Assembly (NCBI GenBank): GCA_024641855.1
Contig: JAHECG010000011.1
Span: 1 to 57,902 of the forward strand
Source of the DNA: Betaproteobacteria bacterium
GTDB lineage: Bacteria > Pseudomonadota > Gammaproteobacteria > Burkholderiales > Thiobacteraceae
Length of the DNA stretch: 57,902 nt
Direction: 5' to 3'
Part shown: piece by piece, positions 26,754 to 35,315 of the stretch
Position numbering within the stretch: the stretch's first letter is position 1
Layout of the letters: each line of letters starts with the position of its first letter
Notes under the pieces: model-generated
Database searches by the model: none
Told to the model about the DNA's origin: nothing
Seen by the model: the letters and a program-made list of their open reading frames with translations, nothing else
Translations under genes and position numbers: made by a program

Positions 26754-28551
26754 CTTGCTTTTGCTCCTGTAAAAAAACATACGCCGTTTCACGTAACGGC
26801 TCGAGGGTAGTACGATCCTCCAGCGGCAGGCTTGCCAAAGTCTGAAGAAGCTTGCTTGCACCAGCGGGATAAATCACCAATGCGCGTTTTAACATTATTT
26901 TCCCTGCCGCCGCATTACCTTGCAAACCCAACAAAACCGCATGCTGGTAAACAATTTCTTGCGTTGGCGCGAAGCGCATAACCAAAAAGTTTAATTCGAG
27001 TTTTTCGTCGATCGCATTGCGATTTAATACGATCGACAGTGCATAAGCAAAATCGCTATATGGCGCCAGCAATGACTCTTTTCGCACCTGCTGCAAAACT
27101 TGGTTAACTTCCAACGGCGTCATTTTAACCTGTCTATCCTGCAACAGTCCCTCGAGTTGCGTATACGTATTTAACAATCGGATACAACCAATCCATGACA
27201 GTATCAGCATCAAACCAAAGGCGATACGTAATAAGCTACTGAGCTTTAACCGTAGGGTATGGGTATCGGCTGCGCCGATCAAAATTGCCGCTATACCCAA
27301 GAAATTCGCATACCACAGCGGATATTCAAGAAAACTATGGAGAACAATCACGGCTAATACCATGCCAATCCACCAACCCGCGCGCGTGGCCGGTTGTCGC
27401 ACACACCCCCACAGCCAGAGTGCACTACCCACGATCAAGAGCAGTAACCCAGAAAGACCAAACTCCGCACTAATTTGCGCGAGTAAATTATGGCTATGAT
27501 TAAATACAGCGCCTTCGAATGCGCTCGGCGTCAGCGTAGTTACGGACTGCCCTAGCGCTGCTGCCGACGCATGTTGAAAATGCTGCCAGGCGAATTGCCC
27601 GAACCCGACACCAAATCCCGGATTATCCAGCAACATCTGCGCCGCTTCGCGCCACAAGTCGAGCCGAACGTGTAAGCCACTTGCCACATCGAATAATCGA
27701 TCAGCCGGGGTAATCGTACCGCTAATTCCCTGCATAAAAGGCAGATGCGCCAACCACTGCATCAATGCAAAAGTGGGTAGCAATAGCAGTGTAATCGGAA
27801 AAATCCAACGGGTTAACGCAATCTCGTTACCGCGCTTGCGCCAGAACGCTGCCAACACTACAAATGCCCCCAGGTAAAGCCAACTCGTGCGCGCACCGGT
27901 TAACGCCAGTACCAGCAACACCAATAACGCGAGCGGCAAGCCCAACCATTTCGGTAATTTGGCGTTCGCCATCAAATACAACAAAGAAGCTAAACCCAAG
28001 GCTAAATAATTGGCCAGGTGATTCGGCTGACCCAAGTTGCCGATAATCGCGTTGCTGACTTTGCGATTAATCCAGGCGTCCAACGGTGTATGCACACCAA
28101 AATGTTGCAACAAGCCCAATGCACAGGAAAATAAAGCGCCTATCAACAACGCCCAAGCCAGTACCCCGGCCATACGATCCAAACCCAGCGCGCGCCTTAA
28201 TTCATGGCCTAGCCATAGCAGAAATGCTGCCCACAAAATGTACAGCGCGCCCACCAAAGCTTGCTGCGGATATAACACGCGATCCAGCGCGACCTGAATC
28301 ATTAAAATGGCGACAAATCCCAGCAAAATGATGAGACTGCGCGGCAACTCCAACGGCTGCCAATGCCGCTTGCTTAACAGCGGTAACAAGGCGAGCAAGC
28401 CCAAGCCAAACGCCATCCATTCGGAATAAAAACTTGGGATAGGTGGTTTATGGTGCCACTGTAAAAATGGCAACGTCCATGCCAACGCCAAAAAGGCTAA
28501 GCTAACGTGAAGAACGGAAAAATTTGAATTTCGGAAGTTCAATCGACACAA
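26734..28551 (-). CDS. O-antigen ligase / PglL-family O-oligosaccharyltransferase
   Basis: A 605-aa protein with about 12 TM segments and a large C-terminal soluble part. The periplasmic signature NHSHNLLAQISAEFGLSG is that of the Wzy_C family; GQPNHLANYLALG and the C-terminal Wzy_C_2-like region (after residue ~430) point to PglL-type enzymes, which transfer lipid-linked glycans to proteins (often pilin) in the periplasm. WaaL-type ligation to lipid A is the alternative. The start is a TTG (28551); no ATG precedes TM1, and the first in-frame ATG would delete it. Confidence 0.83.
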   Translation of the reverse strand: MCRLNFRNSNFSVLHVSLAFLALAWTLPFLQWHHKPPIPSFYSEWMAFGLGLLALLPLLSKRHWQPLELPRSLIILLGFVAILMIQVALDRVLYPQQALVGALYILWAAFLLWLGHELRRALGLDRMAGVLAWALLIGALFSCALGLLQHFGVHTPLDAWINRKVSNAIIGNLGQPNHLANYLALGLASLLYLMANAKLPKWLGLPLALLVLLVLALTGARTSWLYLGAFVVLAAFWRKRGNEIALTRWIFPITLLLLPTFALMQWLAHLPFMQGISGTITPADRLFDVASGLHVRLDLWREAAQMLLDNPGFGVGFGQFAWQHFQHASAAALGQSVTTLTPSAFEGAVFNHSHNLLAQISAEFGLSGLLLLIVGSALWLWGCVRQPATRAGWWIGMVLAVIVLHSFLEYPLWYANFLGIAAILIGAADTHTLRLKLSSLLRIAFGLMLILSWIGCIRLLNTYTQLEGLLQDRQVKMTPLEVNQVLQQVRKESLLAPYSDFAYALSIVLNRNAIDEKLELNFLVMRFAPTQEIVYQHAVLLGLQGNAAAGKIMLKRALVIYPAGASKLLQTLASLPLEDRTTLEPLRETAYVFLQEQKQDALHTK

Positions 28552-28592
28552 CCCGCAATGCGCTCGGTCATCCCAAGTTACCGCGACCTTAG

Positions 28593-28628
28593 AAAAGGCA
28601 CAGATACGCGAACGTACTGTGCCTTTTT
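28593..28628. terminator. Bidirectional-looking intrinsic terminator
   Basis: A perfect 11-bp stem (AAAAGGCACAG 28593-28603 with CTGTGCCTTTT) around a 13-nt loop, ending in a T run on both strands. It lies between the DUF2892 gene (28664-28882, minus) and the PglL-like gene, so it ends the ArsR/RND transcript before the ligase gene. Confidence 0.85.
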
Positions 28629-28663
28629 AATTCGACCTAAAAACCTAATGCAAGCAGGTTTTC

Positions 28664-28882
28664 TTATGCGCAGGATGACTCTTTAACACCCGCCATTTTT
28701 AAGAAAATATCTAAAGGGCAAAATTTCGTGAAGCCGCTTTGAAATAAATTCGCGCCGACAAATGCGGTGAACCACAGCCAGCTCATATGCGACAGATCAA
28801 TCTGCCCATTGAAATGCGCTAGTCCCAACGAAAGCATAATGAAAGAACCAGCAATTACGCGCACCCATTGATTCACAGTCAT
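28664..28882 (-). CDS. DUF2892 (YgaP-type) inner membrane protein
   Basis: A 72-aa protein with two hydrophobic helices (WVRVIAGSFIMLSLGLAH and WLWFTAFVGANLFQSGF), ending FTKFCPLDIFLKMAGVKE. This GANLFQSGFT.FCP pattern is the DUF2892 membrane module that forms the C-terminus of E. coli YgaP, a rhodanese regulated by a two-Cys ArsR protein. ATG 28882 has AAGGAGATAGAC before it. It follows the RND pump gene by 51 nt and probably belongs to the same operon. Confidence 0.85.
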   Translation of the reverse strand: MTVNQWVRVIAGSFIMLSLGLAHFNGQIDLSHMSWLWFTAFVGANLFQSGFTKFCPLDIFLKMAGVKESSCA

Positions 28883-28933
28883 GTCTATCTCCTTAGTTAA
28901 AAAACAGCCCACATGTTTAGGCGGATTTCTTGG

Positions 28934-31900
28934 CTACCTGACCCGCTTGTACAACACTGCGTAATATAGCACCGGAATCACGACTAAAGTCAGCAACGTG
29001 GATACCAGTACGCCAAAAATCAGCGAGATTGCTAACCCGTTGAAAATAGGGTCATCTAAGATAAAAAAAGCACCGAGCATTGCTGCCAGCCCGGTCAAAA
29101 TAATGGGTTTTGCGCGTGTCGCTCCGGAAAGAAGTACGGCTTTTTGCAAATCCATACCTTGCGCCACATTCATATTGACGAAATCCACTAACAAAATCGA
29201 ATTGCGCACAATGATGCCGGCCAAGGCGATCATGCCGATCATGGAGGTGGCAGTGAATTGCGCACCCAGCAGCGCATGCCCGGGCATCACGCCAATGATG
29301 GTTAGCGGGATCGGCGCCATAATGACTAAGGGCACAAGGTATGAACGAAACTGCGCCACGACCAGCAAGTAAATTAAAATTAAGCCGACGCCGTAGGCGA
29401 TTCCCATATCGCGGAATGTTTCATAAGTAACTTGCCATTCCCCATCCCATTTCAGCGCAAAGCCCGCATACGGATCTTGCGGCTGTTTGATAAAGTGATG
29501 CCCCAGCGTGCCGCCCTCCGCCAGCTTGAGATTAGATAGACGCGCATTGATGCCGAACATGCCATACAAGGGGCTGTCGGTTTTACCCGCCATATCGCCC
29601 ACCACATACACCACCGGCAACAGATCTTTGTGATAAATCGTCTTCTCGCGCGCAGTGGGCACAACTTCGACCAATTCCGATAGCGGGGCCAACGTTCCAT
29701 CCCGCGCCCGCACGGTTAGCTTTAACAACTCATCTAAATTATTTTGACGCTCCGGCGCCAAGGTCACGCGCACCGGAATTTCATACTTCGAATCACCGGA
29801 ATGGATCGGCGTCACATCTTCGCCCGCCAAACCCATTTTCATCACGGCAACGATATCTTCTTGCGCCACCCCTTTCAGTGCTGCTTTGCTTTGCAACACA
29901 CGCAACACGAATTTCTGCGCATTTTCTTCGACACTATCGTCAATCGCGGTTATATCTTTGGTCTGGGTAAAGGTGGCTCGTATCTGCTTGGCTACGATCA
30001 TTTGCGACGCATAATCCGGTCCGTACACTTCGGCCACGATGGGTGATAGCACGGGGGGGCCCGGCGGCACTTCAACGATTTTCACATTCGCGCCATGCTG
30101 CGCTGCAATTTTTTCAATGGGCACGCGCACGCTTTGCGCGATCTCATGACTCTTGCGCTCGCGATGATGCTTGTCCAACAAATTCACTTGCAAATCCCCA
30201 ACATCGGGGCCACTGCGCAAATAATACTGGCGCACTAAACCATTAAAGTTGATCGGCGATGCCGTGCCCGCATAGGCTTGATAATCCGTCACCTCCGGCA
30301 CTGTCGCGAGATACGCACCCATCTCATGCAACACCCGCGCAGTTTGTTCCAACGGCGTACCGACCGGCATATCCACCACAACCTGGAATTCCGATTTATT
30401 GTCAAAGGGCAACATTTTTAAAATCACGACTTTGAATACCGCGAGTGAAATCGCCAGCAAAATCGCTACCAGAATGCTCTGCCAAAGTTTTTTACGTTTC
30501 GGTTTACCTTGTTCAGCATTCAAAAATGGTGTGAGCTTTTGTTCCATCCACACCGTTAAGTCTCGCTCTACTTTACCCTGCCCCCCCGCATGCTGATGAC
30601 CCAGGAGTTTCAGCGTTAGCCAAGGTGTGACGACAAAGGCGATGGCCAGCGAAATCAGCATACCAATACTGGCATTAATCGGGATCGGGCTCATGTACGG
30701 CCCCATCAAACCTGTCACGAAAGCCATCGGCAGTAGTGCGGCGATCACGGTCAAGGTGGCGAGAATCGTTGGGCCACCAACTTCATCCACTGCTTCTGGG
30801 ATGACTTGTAATAACGTTTTATCTGGGTCAATCAAGCGCCGGCGATGAATGTTTTCCACCACCACAATCGCATCGTCAACCAAAATTCCGATGGAGAATA
30901 TCAAGGCAAACAACGACACCCGATTCAGCGTAAAACCCCAAGCCCAGGACGCAAACAAAGTCGCCGCTAACGTGAGGATGACGGCGACACCCACAATGAT
31001 CGCCTCGCGTTTCCCTAACGCCAAAAATACCAGACCCACCACGAATGCCGTGGCAAACAGCAATTTTCCGATCAGCTTCTTGGCTTTTTCATTTGCAGTT
31101 TCACCGTAATCGCGCGTCGTGGTGATATTTACACCTTCCGGTAACACCGTTCCCTTGAGTTGATTCACCCGATCAATCACGCGTTTCGCGACATCGACCG
31201 CGTTCTCACCAGGTTTTTTAGAAACCGCAATCGTGACCGCTGGATATTCCCCGGTTTGTTCGATGCCCTTGGTTTTATAAGCTACCCCCGACCCACTCCA
31301 TACATAGCGCAGCGGTTGATCCGGGCCATCTGCAATCTTTGCGACATCACTCATAAACACCGGTTTGTTTTGAGCAACGCCAACTACCAGATCACGCACA
31401 TCGGCAGCAGATGCCAGGAATGCGCCCGTTTGCACCAATACTTCACGATTCTTATCGACGAGCGTTCCAGTCGGTTGGGAGGCATTACTGAGCTTGAGTG
31501 CGTCTCGAATCTCCTGGGCAGAGATACCGTAGGCATTCATGCGTTCTGCATCCATGATTACACGCACACTGTGACCTGGCCCGCCAATGGTTGTTACTTC
31601 GCGCGTGCCGGGAATGCGCTTAAGCTCAATTTCTGCCGTATGCGCTACCTTAGCTAGATCAAATGCCCCGCGCTGTGCATCAGTTGTCCATAAGGTCAGC
31701 GTCACAATCGGTACATCGTCAATACCGACCGGCTTGATGATGGGTTCCTGCACGCCAAGATTGGGTGAGACCCAATCCCGGTGCGATTGAATCGTGTCAT
31801 ATAACCGAACCAAAGCACCAATCCGCTCTTCACCGACTTTGTACTGCACGGTGAGCACCGCCATACCAGGACGTGAGACCGAGTACACATGCTCAATTCC

Positions 31901-32149
31901 GGTAATTTGCGCTAATACTTGTTCAGCTGGCGTTGCGACAAGTGCCTCCACATCTTTTGCAGATGCCCCTGGAAATGGAATAAATACATTCGCAAGCGTT
32001 ACATTGATTTGCGGTTCTTCTTCACGCGGTGTCACCAGAATGGCGAATAAACCCATCAGCGCCGCCATCAATGCAATTAGCGGCGTGAGTTGCGAGCTTA
32101 AAAAGAATTTGGCAATGCGCCCAGAGATGCCCATATCAGCAATCTTCAT
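28934..32149 (-). CDS. RND efflux pump permease subunit (AcrB/HAE-like)
   Basis: A 1071-aa inner membrane proton-driven exporter. It has the usual layout: TM1 (~18-38), a large periplasmic loop, TM2-TM6 with proton-relay aspartates in FSIGILVDDAIVVVENIHR, TM7, a second loop, and TM8-TM12. The N-terminus (ATPAEQVLAQITGIEHVYS) and the short C-terminal tail are typical of a branch near AcrB found in sulfur-oxidising proteobacteria. No outer membrane factor is encoded here, so TolC-like help is presumed. The substrate is unknown; the two-Cys repressor suggests sulfur species or thiol-reactive compounds. Starts 23 nt after the adaptor gene. Confidence 0.94.
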   Translation of the reverse strand: MKIADMGISGRIAKFFLSSQLTPLIALMAALMGLFAILVTPREEEPQINVTLANVFIPFPGASAKDVEALVATPAEQVLAQITGIEHVYSVSRPGMAVLTVQYKVGEERIGALVRLYDTIQSHRDWVSPNLGVQEPIIKPVGIDDVPIVTLTLWTTDAQRGAFDLAKVAHTAEIELKRIPGTREVTTIGGPGHSVRVIMDAERMNAYGISAQEIRDALKLSNASQPTGTLVDKNREVLVQTGAFLASAADVRDLVVGVAQNKPVFMSDVAKIADGPDQPLRYVWSGSGVAYKTKGIEQTGEYPAVTIAVSKKPGENAVDVAKRVIDRVNQLKGTVLPEGVNITTTRDYGETANEKAKKLIGKLLFATAFVVGLVFLALGKREAIIVGVAVILTLAATLFASWAWGFTLNRVSLFALIFSIGILVDDAIVVVENIHRRRLIDPDKTLLQVIPEAVDEVGGPTILATLTVIAALLPMAFVTGLMGPYMSPIPINASIGMLISLAIAFVVTPWLTLKLLGHQHAGGQGKVERDLTVWMEQKLTPFLNAEQGKPKRKKLWQSILVAILLAISLAVFKVVILKMLPFDNKSEFQVVVDMPVGTPLEQTARVLHEMGAYLATVPEVTDYQAYAGTASPINFNGLVRQYYLRSGPDVGDLQVNLLDKHHRERKSHEIAQSVRVPIEKIAAQHGANVKIVEVPPGPPVLSPIVAEVYGPDYASQMIVAKQIRATFTQTKDITAIDDSVEENAQKFVLRVLQSKAALKGVAQEDIVAVMKMGLAGEDVTPIHSGDSKYEIPVRVTLAPERQNNLDELLKLTVRARDGTLAPLSELVEVVPTAREKTIYHKDLLPVVYVVGDMAGKTDSPLYGMFGINARLSNLKLAEGGTLGHHFIKQPQDPYAGFALKWDGEWQVTYETFRDMGIAYGVGLILIYLLVVAQFRSYLVPLVIMAPIPLTIIGVMPGHALLGAQFTATSMIGMIALAGIIVRNSILLVDFVNMNVAQGMDLQKAVLLSGATRAKPIILTGLAAMLGAFFILDDPIFNGLAISLIFGVLVSTLLTLVVIPVLYYAVLYKRVR

Positions 32150-32172
32150 GTTGATCGTGCAGGTTATGCATC

Positions 32173-33195
32173 TTACTTAACTTGCTTTAGATAAATACCG
32201 GCCTTAACAGGATCGAGTGCCACACTTTCACCCGGCTCTAGTCCTGCCAGTACTTCAATTTGTCCTTCACCCGCGGGTTCGCCTAGGCGCACTTGGCGCA
32301 ACTGCACCTTGTCATTTGGCCCAACCACATACACTGCGGTTAATTCACTACGACGCAAAATAGCGGCCACAGGAGCCAACAGCTTGCGCGCCCGACCAAT
32401 GGCAAAATGCGCCCGCGCAAACATACCGGGATAAACATCGTGCAACCCATCCGGCAAATCGAGACGTACGCGACTCGCATGCGTCTTAATATCCGCGGTA
32501 GGTTGGATTGTGATTTGTGCGGCTTTAATCCATTTTTGTAACGATGGAATTTCGATGGATGCACGCGATAACGCACGGACCTGCGGTAATTTATACTGGG
32601 GTACCGAAACCTCCACCCGCAAGTCTTTTGGATCAAAGCCAGTCAGCAAGGGTTTCCCTGGCTGCGCCATTTCACCTAACTCGATATGGCGCGCCGCAAC
32701 GACACCGCTAAACGGTGCCACAATCGTGGCGAATTTACGCGTTGCTGCAGCTTGGCCTGCGCCCGCAAGCGACGCCTGCGCTTGCGCCTGCGCAGCCTTG
32801 AATTCCGCACTAGCTTTATCTAAGGCGGCCTGACTAATAAATTTTTGCGCGAAGAGTTGTTTGGAGCGCTCGTATTGTGCGCGAGCGTTTTCCAATAAAG
32901 CGCGCGCTTGCGCAACTTGTGCTTGGCTGCCGGCTAATTGTTGCCCGACCACGCTTTCATCAATTCGCGCAATAACCGCGCCCTTTTGCACAAAATCACC
33001 CACATCGAATTTCAATTCAATGATACGGCCTGAAATTTCAGCCGACACGGTCGCTTGCTTTACGGCTTCAACCAAGCCCTCAGCGGCGTACGTCTGATCG
33101 ACTTCACGAAATTCCACCTTCCCAACCTGGAAAGGAACGGTAGCGAGCGCTAACTTTGGAAGGCATAGAATAAAAACAAATAGGATGCGTAGCAC
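32173..33195 (-). CDS. RND efflux periplasmic adaptor (HlyD/AcrA-like)
   Basis: A 340-aa membrane fusion protein. An N-terminal signal peptide (MLRILFVFILCLPKLALA), a lipoyl half (ISGRIIELKFDVGDFVQKGAVIARID), a coiled-coil hairpin rich in Ala and Gln (residues ~95-165), the second lipoyl half (ATIVAPFSGVVAARHIELGEMAQPG), a beta-barrel and a membrane-proximal domain. It links the inner membrane pump to an outer membrane channel. It is the first pump gene downstream of arsR; a 25-bp candidate operator lies 18 nt upstream of its start. Confidence 0.93.
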   Translation of the reverse strand: MLRILFVFILCLPKLALATVPFQVGKVEFREVDQTYAAEGLVEAVKQATVSAEISGRIIELKFDVGDFVQKGAVIARIDESVVGQQLAGSQAQVAQARALLENARAQYERSKQLFAQKFISQAALDKASAEFKAAQAQAQASLAGAGQAAATRKFATIVAPFSGVVAARHIELGEMAQPGKPLLTGFDPKDLRVEVSVPQYKLPQVRALSRASIEIPSLQKWIKAAQITIQPTADIKTHASRVRLDLPDGLHDVYPGMFARAHFAIGRARKLLAPVAAILRRSELTAVYVVGPNDKVQLRQVRLGEPAGEGQIEVLAGLEPGESVALDPVKAGIYLKQVK

Positions 33196-33212
33196 AGGCA
33201 GACCTCCGAGAA

Positions 33213-33237
33213 CCGTTAATCAGAATATGCTAATATA
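33213..33237 (-). promoter_or_regulatory. Candidate operator/promoter of the RND operon (copy 1)
   Basis: On the minus strand this AT-rich segment begins TATATTAGCATATT and ends CTGATTAACGG. It agrees with 33697-33721 at 19 of 25 positions. It contains two ATATT boxes about one helical turn apart and a -10-like TATATT, and lies just before the adaptor start (33195). Binding by the ArsR protein is inferred. Confidence 0.5.
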
Positions 33238-33286
33238 CGATCCGCGTCAAGTCACATGCTCCGCAACCCGCTTATGTGCTCGGCGC

Positions 33287-33304
33287 TCCGGCTACAGAGC
33301 CGGA
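33287..33304 (-). terminator. GC-rich hairpin downstream of arsR, without T run
   Basis: TCCGGCT (33287-33293), loop ACAG, AGCCGGA (33298-33304): a perfect 7-bp stem directly after the arsR stop on the minus strand. Without a T run it is not a standard intrinsic terminator; it could limit readthrough into the adaptor gene or protect the arsR mRNA. Confidence 0.3.
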
Positions 33305-33320
33305 ATACCCGCCGCTCAGT

Positions 33321-33650
33321 TTATTTAGCGAAGCCGCAAAAAACATCCCGCATCATACTGATCAACTTGAGAGTACGAGTATCCCCAACGCGATAGTAAA
33401 CCCGGTTAGCATCTTTGCGCGTGCGCAACACGCCCTTATCCCGCAGAATTGCTAAGTGCTGTGAGATATTGCTTTGAGAGGTACCCACGGCGTCTACAAT
33501 GTCTTGCACCGAAACCTCGCGGTCGCCCAATACACATAAAATCTTTAAGCGCAGCGGGTGGGACATCGCTTTCATGGCACGCGAAGCTTGCTCGATATGC
33601 TCATCTTTATCGATTAGCTCTACTTGATCTAAATTCGTACTCACTGACAT
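33321..33650 (-). CDS. ArsR-family repressor, two-cysteine SqrR/BigR/YgaV type
   Basis: A 109-aa winged-helix repressor: SHPLRLKILCVLGDREVSVQDI, recognition helix SQSNISQHLAILRDKGVL, wing RTRKDANRVYYRV. Two cysteines, Cys39 (KILCVL) and Cys105 (DVFCGF), are 66 residues apart, the same spacing as the persulfide-sensing pair of SqrR (41/107) and BigR (42/108); no metal-site CxC is present. I therefore infer derepression by reactive sulfur species. ATG 33650 has GGAG upstream; a longer frame exists but lacks a ribosome binding site. The 25-bp AT-rich motif occurs before it and before the pump genes, suggesting autoregulation. Confidence 0.88.
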   Translation of the reverse strand: MSVSTNLDQVELIDKDEHIEQASRAMKAMSHPLRLKILCVLGDREVSVQDIVDAVGTSQSNISQHLAILRDKGVLRTRKDANRVYYRVGDTRTLKLISMMRDVFCGFAK

Positions 33651-33696
33651 GGTTATCTCCAACAAACTAACTCTGCGGGCAATAAGCTTTGATGCG

Positions 33697-33721
33697 CCCA
33701 TTATCAAAATATACTAAAATA
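33697..33721 (-). promoter_or_regulatory. Candidate operator/promoter of arsR (copy 2)
   Basis: The minus strand begins TATTTTAGTATATT and ends TTGATAATGGG, matching the motif at 33213-33237 in 19 of 25 positions. It lies 47 nt upstream of the arsR ATG, in the divergent space shared with gpmI. Confidence 0.5.
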
Positions 33722-33764
33722 ATGCGGCTAGTTTGTCACACTGTCCTGAAAATTACACGGAAAC

Positions 33765-35315
33765 ATGAAAGTCACCCCAGTCTTACTCATTATTTTGGAT
33801 GGTTTCGGTTGTCGCGCCAATGGCGCGGACAACGCCATCTTCCAGGCCAAAAAACCTAATTGGAACAGGCTTTGGAGCGATTTCCCACACACTTTGATCC
33901 ATGCATCCGAGGCCGAAGTGGGCCTTCCCAAGGGGCAAATGGGGAATTCCGAAGTCGGTCATTTAAACATTGGCGCCGGTCGCGTGGTGTACCAAGAGTT
34001 CACCCGCATCAACCGCGCCATTGATTCTGGGCACTTTTTTGTCAATCCGGCCCTGGTTCAGGCTGTCGAAACTGCCAAACAAGGCGATCACGCACTGCAC
34101 ATTATGGGCTTATTGTCCGATGGCGGCGTGCATAGCCATGAACTACATATCCACGCCATGCTGGAAATGGCTGCCAAAGCCGGCCTGAAGAAAATCTATG
34201 TGCATGCCTTTTTGGATGGTCGCGATACGCCACCGAAAAGTGCAGAGCCATCGCTATTGAAACTTGATGAGAAAATGCGCGTACTCGGCGTGGGCCGGAC
34301 TGCGTCAATCATTGGCCGCTACTACCCGATGGATCGGGATCGGCGTTGGCAGCGCGTCAAAGACGCCTACGACTTGCTCACCCAAGGCAAAGCCGAATTT
34401 CATGCGCACACCGCACTGGAAGGTCTGGCAATGGCCTACGACCGCGGCGAATCCGATGAATTCGTGAAGGCCACGGCCATCACACCGGCCGGCGAAACCC
34501 CGGTACGCATGGAAGATGGCGATGTGGTTGCGTTCATGAACTTCCGCTCCGATCGTGCACGCGAACTGTCACGCACCTTCCTGGAAGAAAGCTTTGATGG
34601 CTTTACGCGTGAGCACCGACCAAATCTCGGGATGATGGTCACGCTCACCGGTTATAGCGCCGACTTTAATGTCCGCGTCGCTTTCCCGCCGGAACAAATC
34701 CGCAATGGTTTTGGTGAATATATTTCCCAATTGGGTTTGAAACAACTGCGTATCGCGGAAACAGAAAAATACGCGCATGTGACCTTCTTCTTCAACGGCG
34801 GCGAAGAAAAAGTATATGCCGGCGAGGATCGCATCCTGATCCCCTCGCCCGATGTCGCCACTTATGACATGAAACCGGAAATGAGCGCCTTCGAAGTCAC
34901 AGACAACCTAGAAGCGGCGATCAAAAGCAAGAAGTACGATGCCATTATCTGTAACTACGCCAATGCCGATATGGTCGGTCACACCGGTAATTTAGCCGCA
35001 GCGATTCAGGCCATCGAAGCCATTGACACCTGCCTGGGTCGCGTTGTCCAAGCGCAATTAGACGCGGGTGGCGAAGTGCTCATTACCGCCGATCATGGCA
35101 ACGCCGAACGCATGATGGACGACTGCTCACACCAAGCCCATACTGCGCACACCATGAGTTTAGTCCCCTTGATTTACGCCGCCCAACGTCACGCCATTCT
35201 GGCCGACACCGGCGCGCTGGAAGACGTTTCGCCGACCATGCTAAATATTATGGGTCTGCCGCAGCCGCAAGAAATGACAGGGCGGCCACTGGTCGAGTTT
35301 ACCGCTAAGCCGTGA
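33765..35315 (+). CDS. gpmI: 2,3-bisphosphoglycerate-independent phosphoglycerate mutase
   Basis: A 516-aa alkaline-phosphatase-superfamily enzyme interconverting 3- and 2-phosphoglycerate in glycolysis/gluconeogenesis, with two Mn ions. It has ILDGFGCR near the start, the phosphoserine motif QMGNSEVGHLNIGAGR, HAFLDGRDTPPKSA, CNYANADMVGHTGN and ITADHGNAERM. ATG 33765 gives the normal start (VLLIILDGFG). Its stop overlaps the envC start by 4 nt; gpmI-envC-ctpA is a conserved order in Betaproteobacteria. Confidence 0.97.
   Translation: MKVTPVLLIILDGFGCRANGADNAIFQAKKPNWNRLWSDFPHTLIHASEAEVGLPKGQMGNSEVGHLNIGAGRVVYQEFTRINRAIDSGHFFVNPALVQAVETAKQGDHALHIMGLLSDGGVHSHELHIHAMLEMAAKAGLKKIYVHAFLDGRDTPPKSAEPSLLKLDEKMRVLGVGRTASIIGRYYPMDRDRRWQRVKDAYDLLTQGKAEFHAHTALEGLAMAYDRGESDEFVKATAITPAGETPVRMEDGDVVAFMNFRSDRARELSRTFLEESFDGFTREHRPNLGMMVTLTGYSADFNVRVAFPPEQIRNGFGEYISQLGLKQLRIAETEKYAHVTFFFNGGEEKVYAGEDRILIPSPDVATYDMKPEMSAFEVTDNLEAAIKSKKYDAIICNYANADMVGHTGNLAAAIQAIEAIDTCLGRVVQAQLDAGGEVLITADHGNAERMMDDCSHQAHTAHTMSLVPLIYAAQRHAILADTGALEDVSPTMLNIMGLPQPQEMTGRPLVEFTAKP

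Noticed and set aside
33287-33304. Intrinsic terminator after arsR
   Set aside because: The hairpin is perfect but no T run follows on the minus strand, so I list it only as a weak, non-standard candidate.
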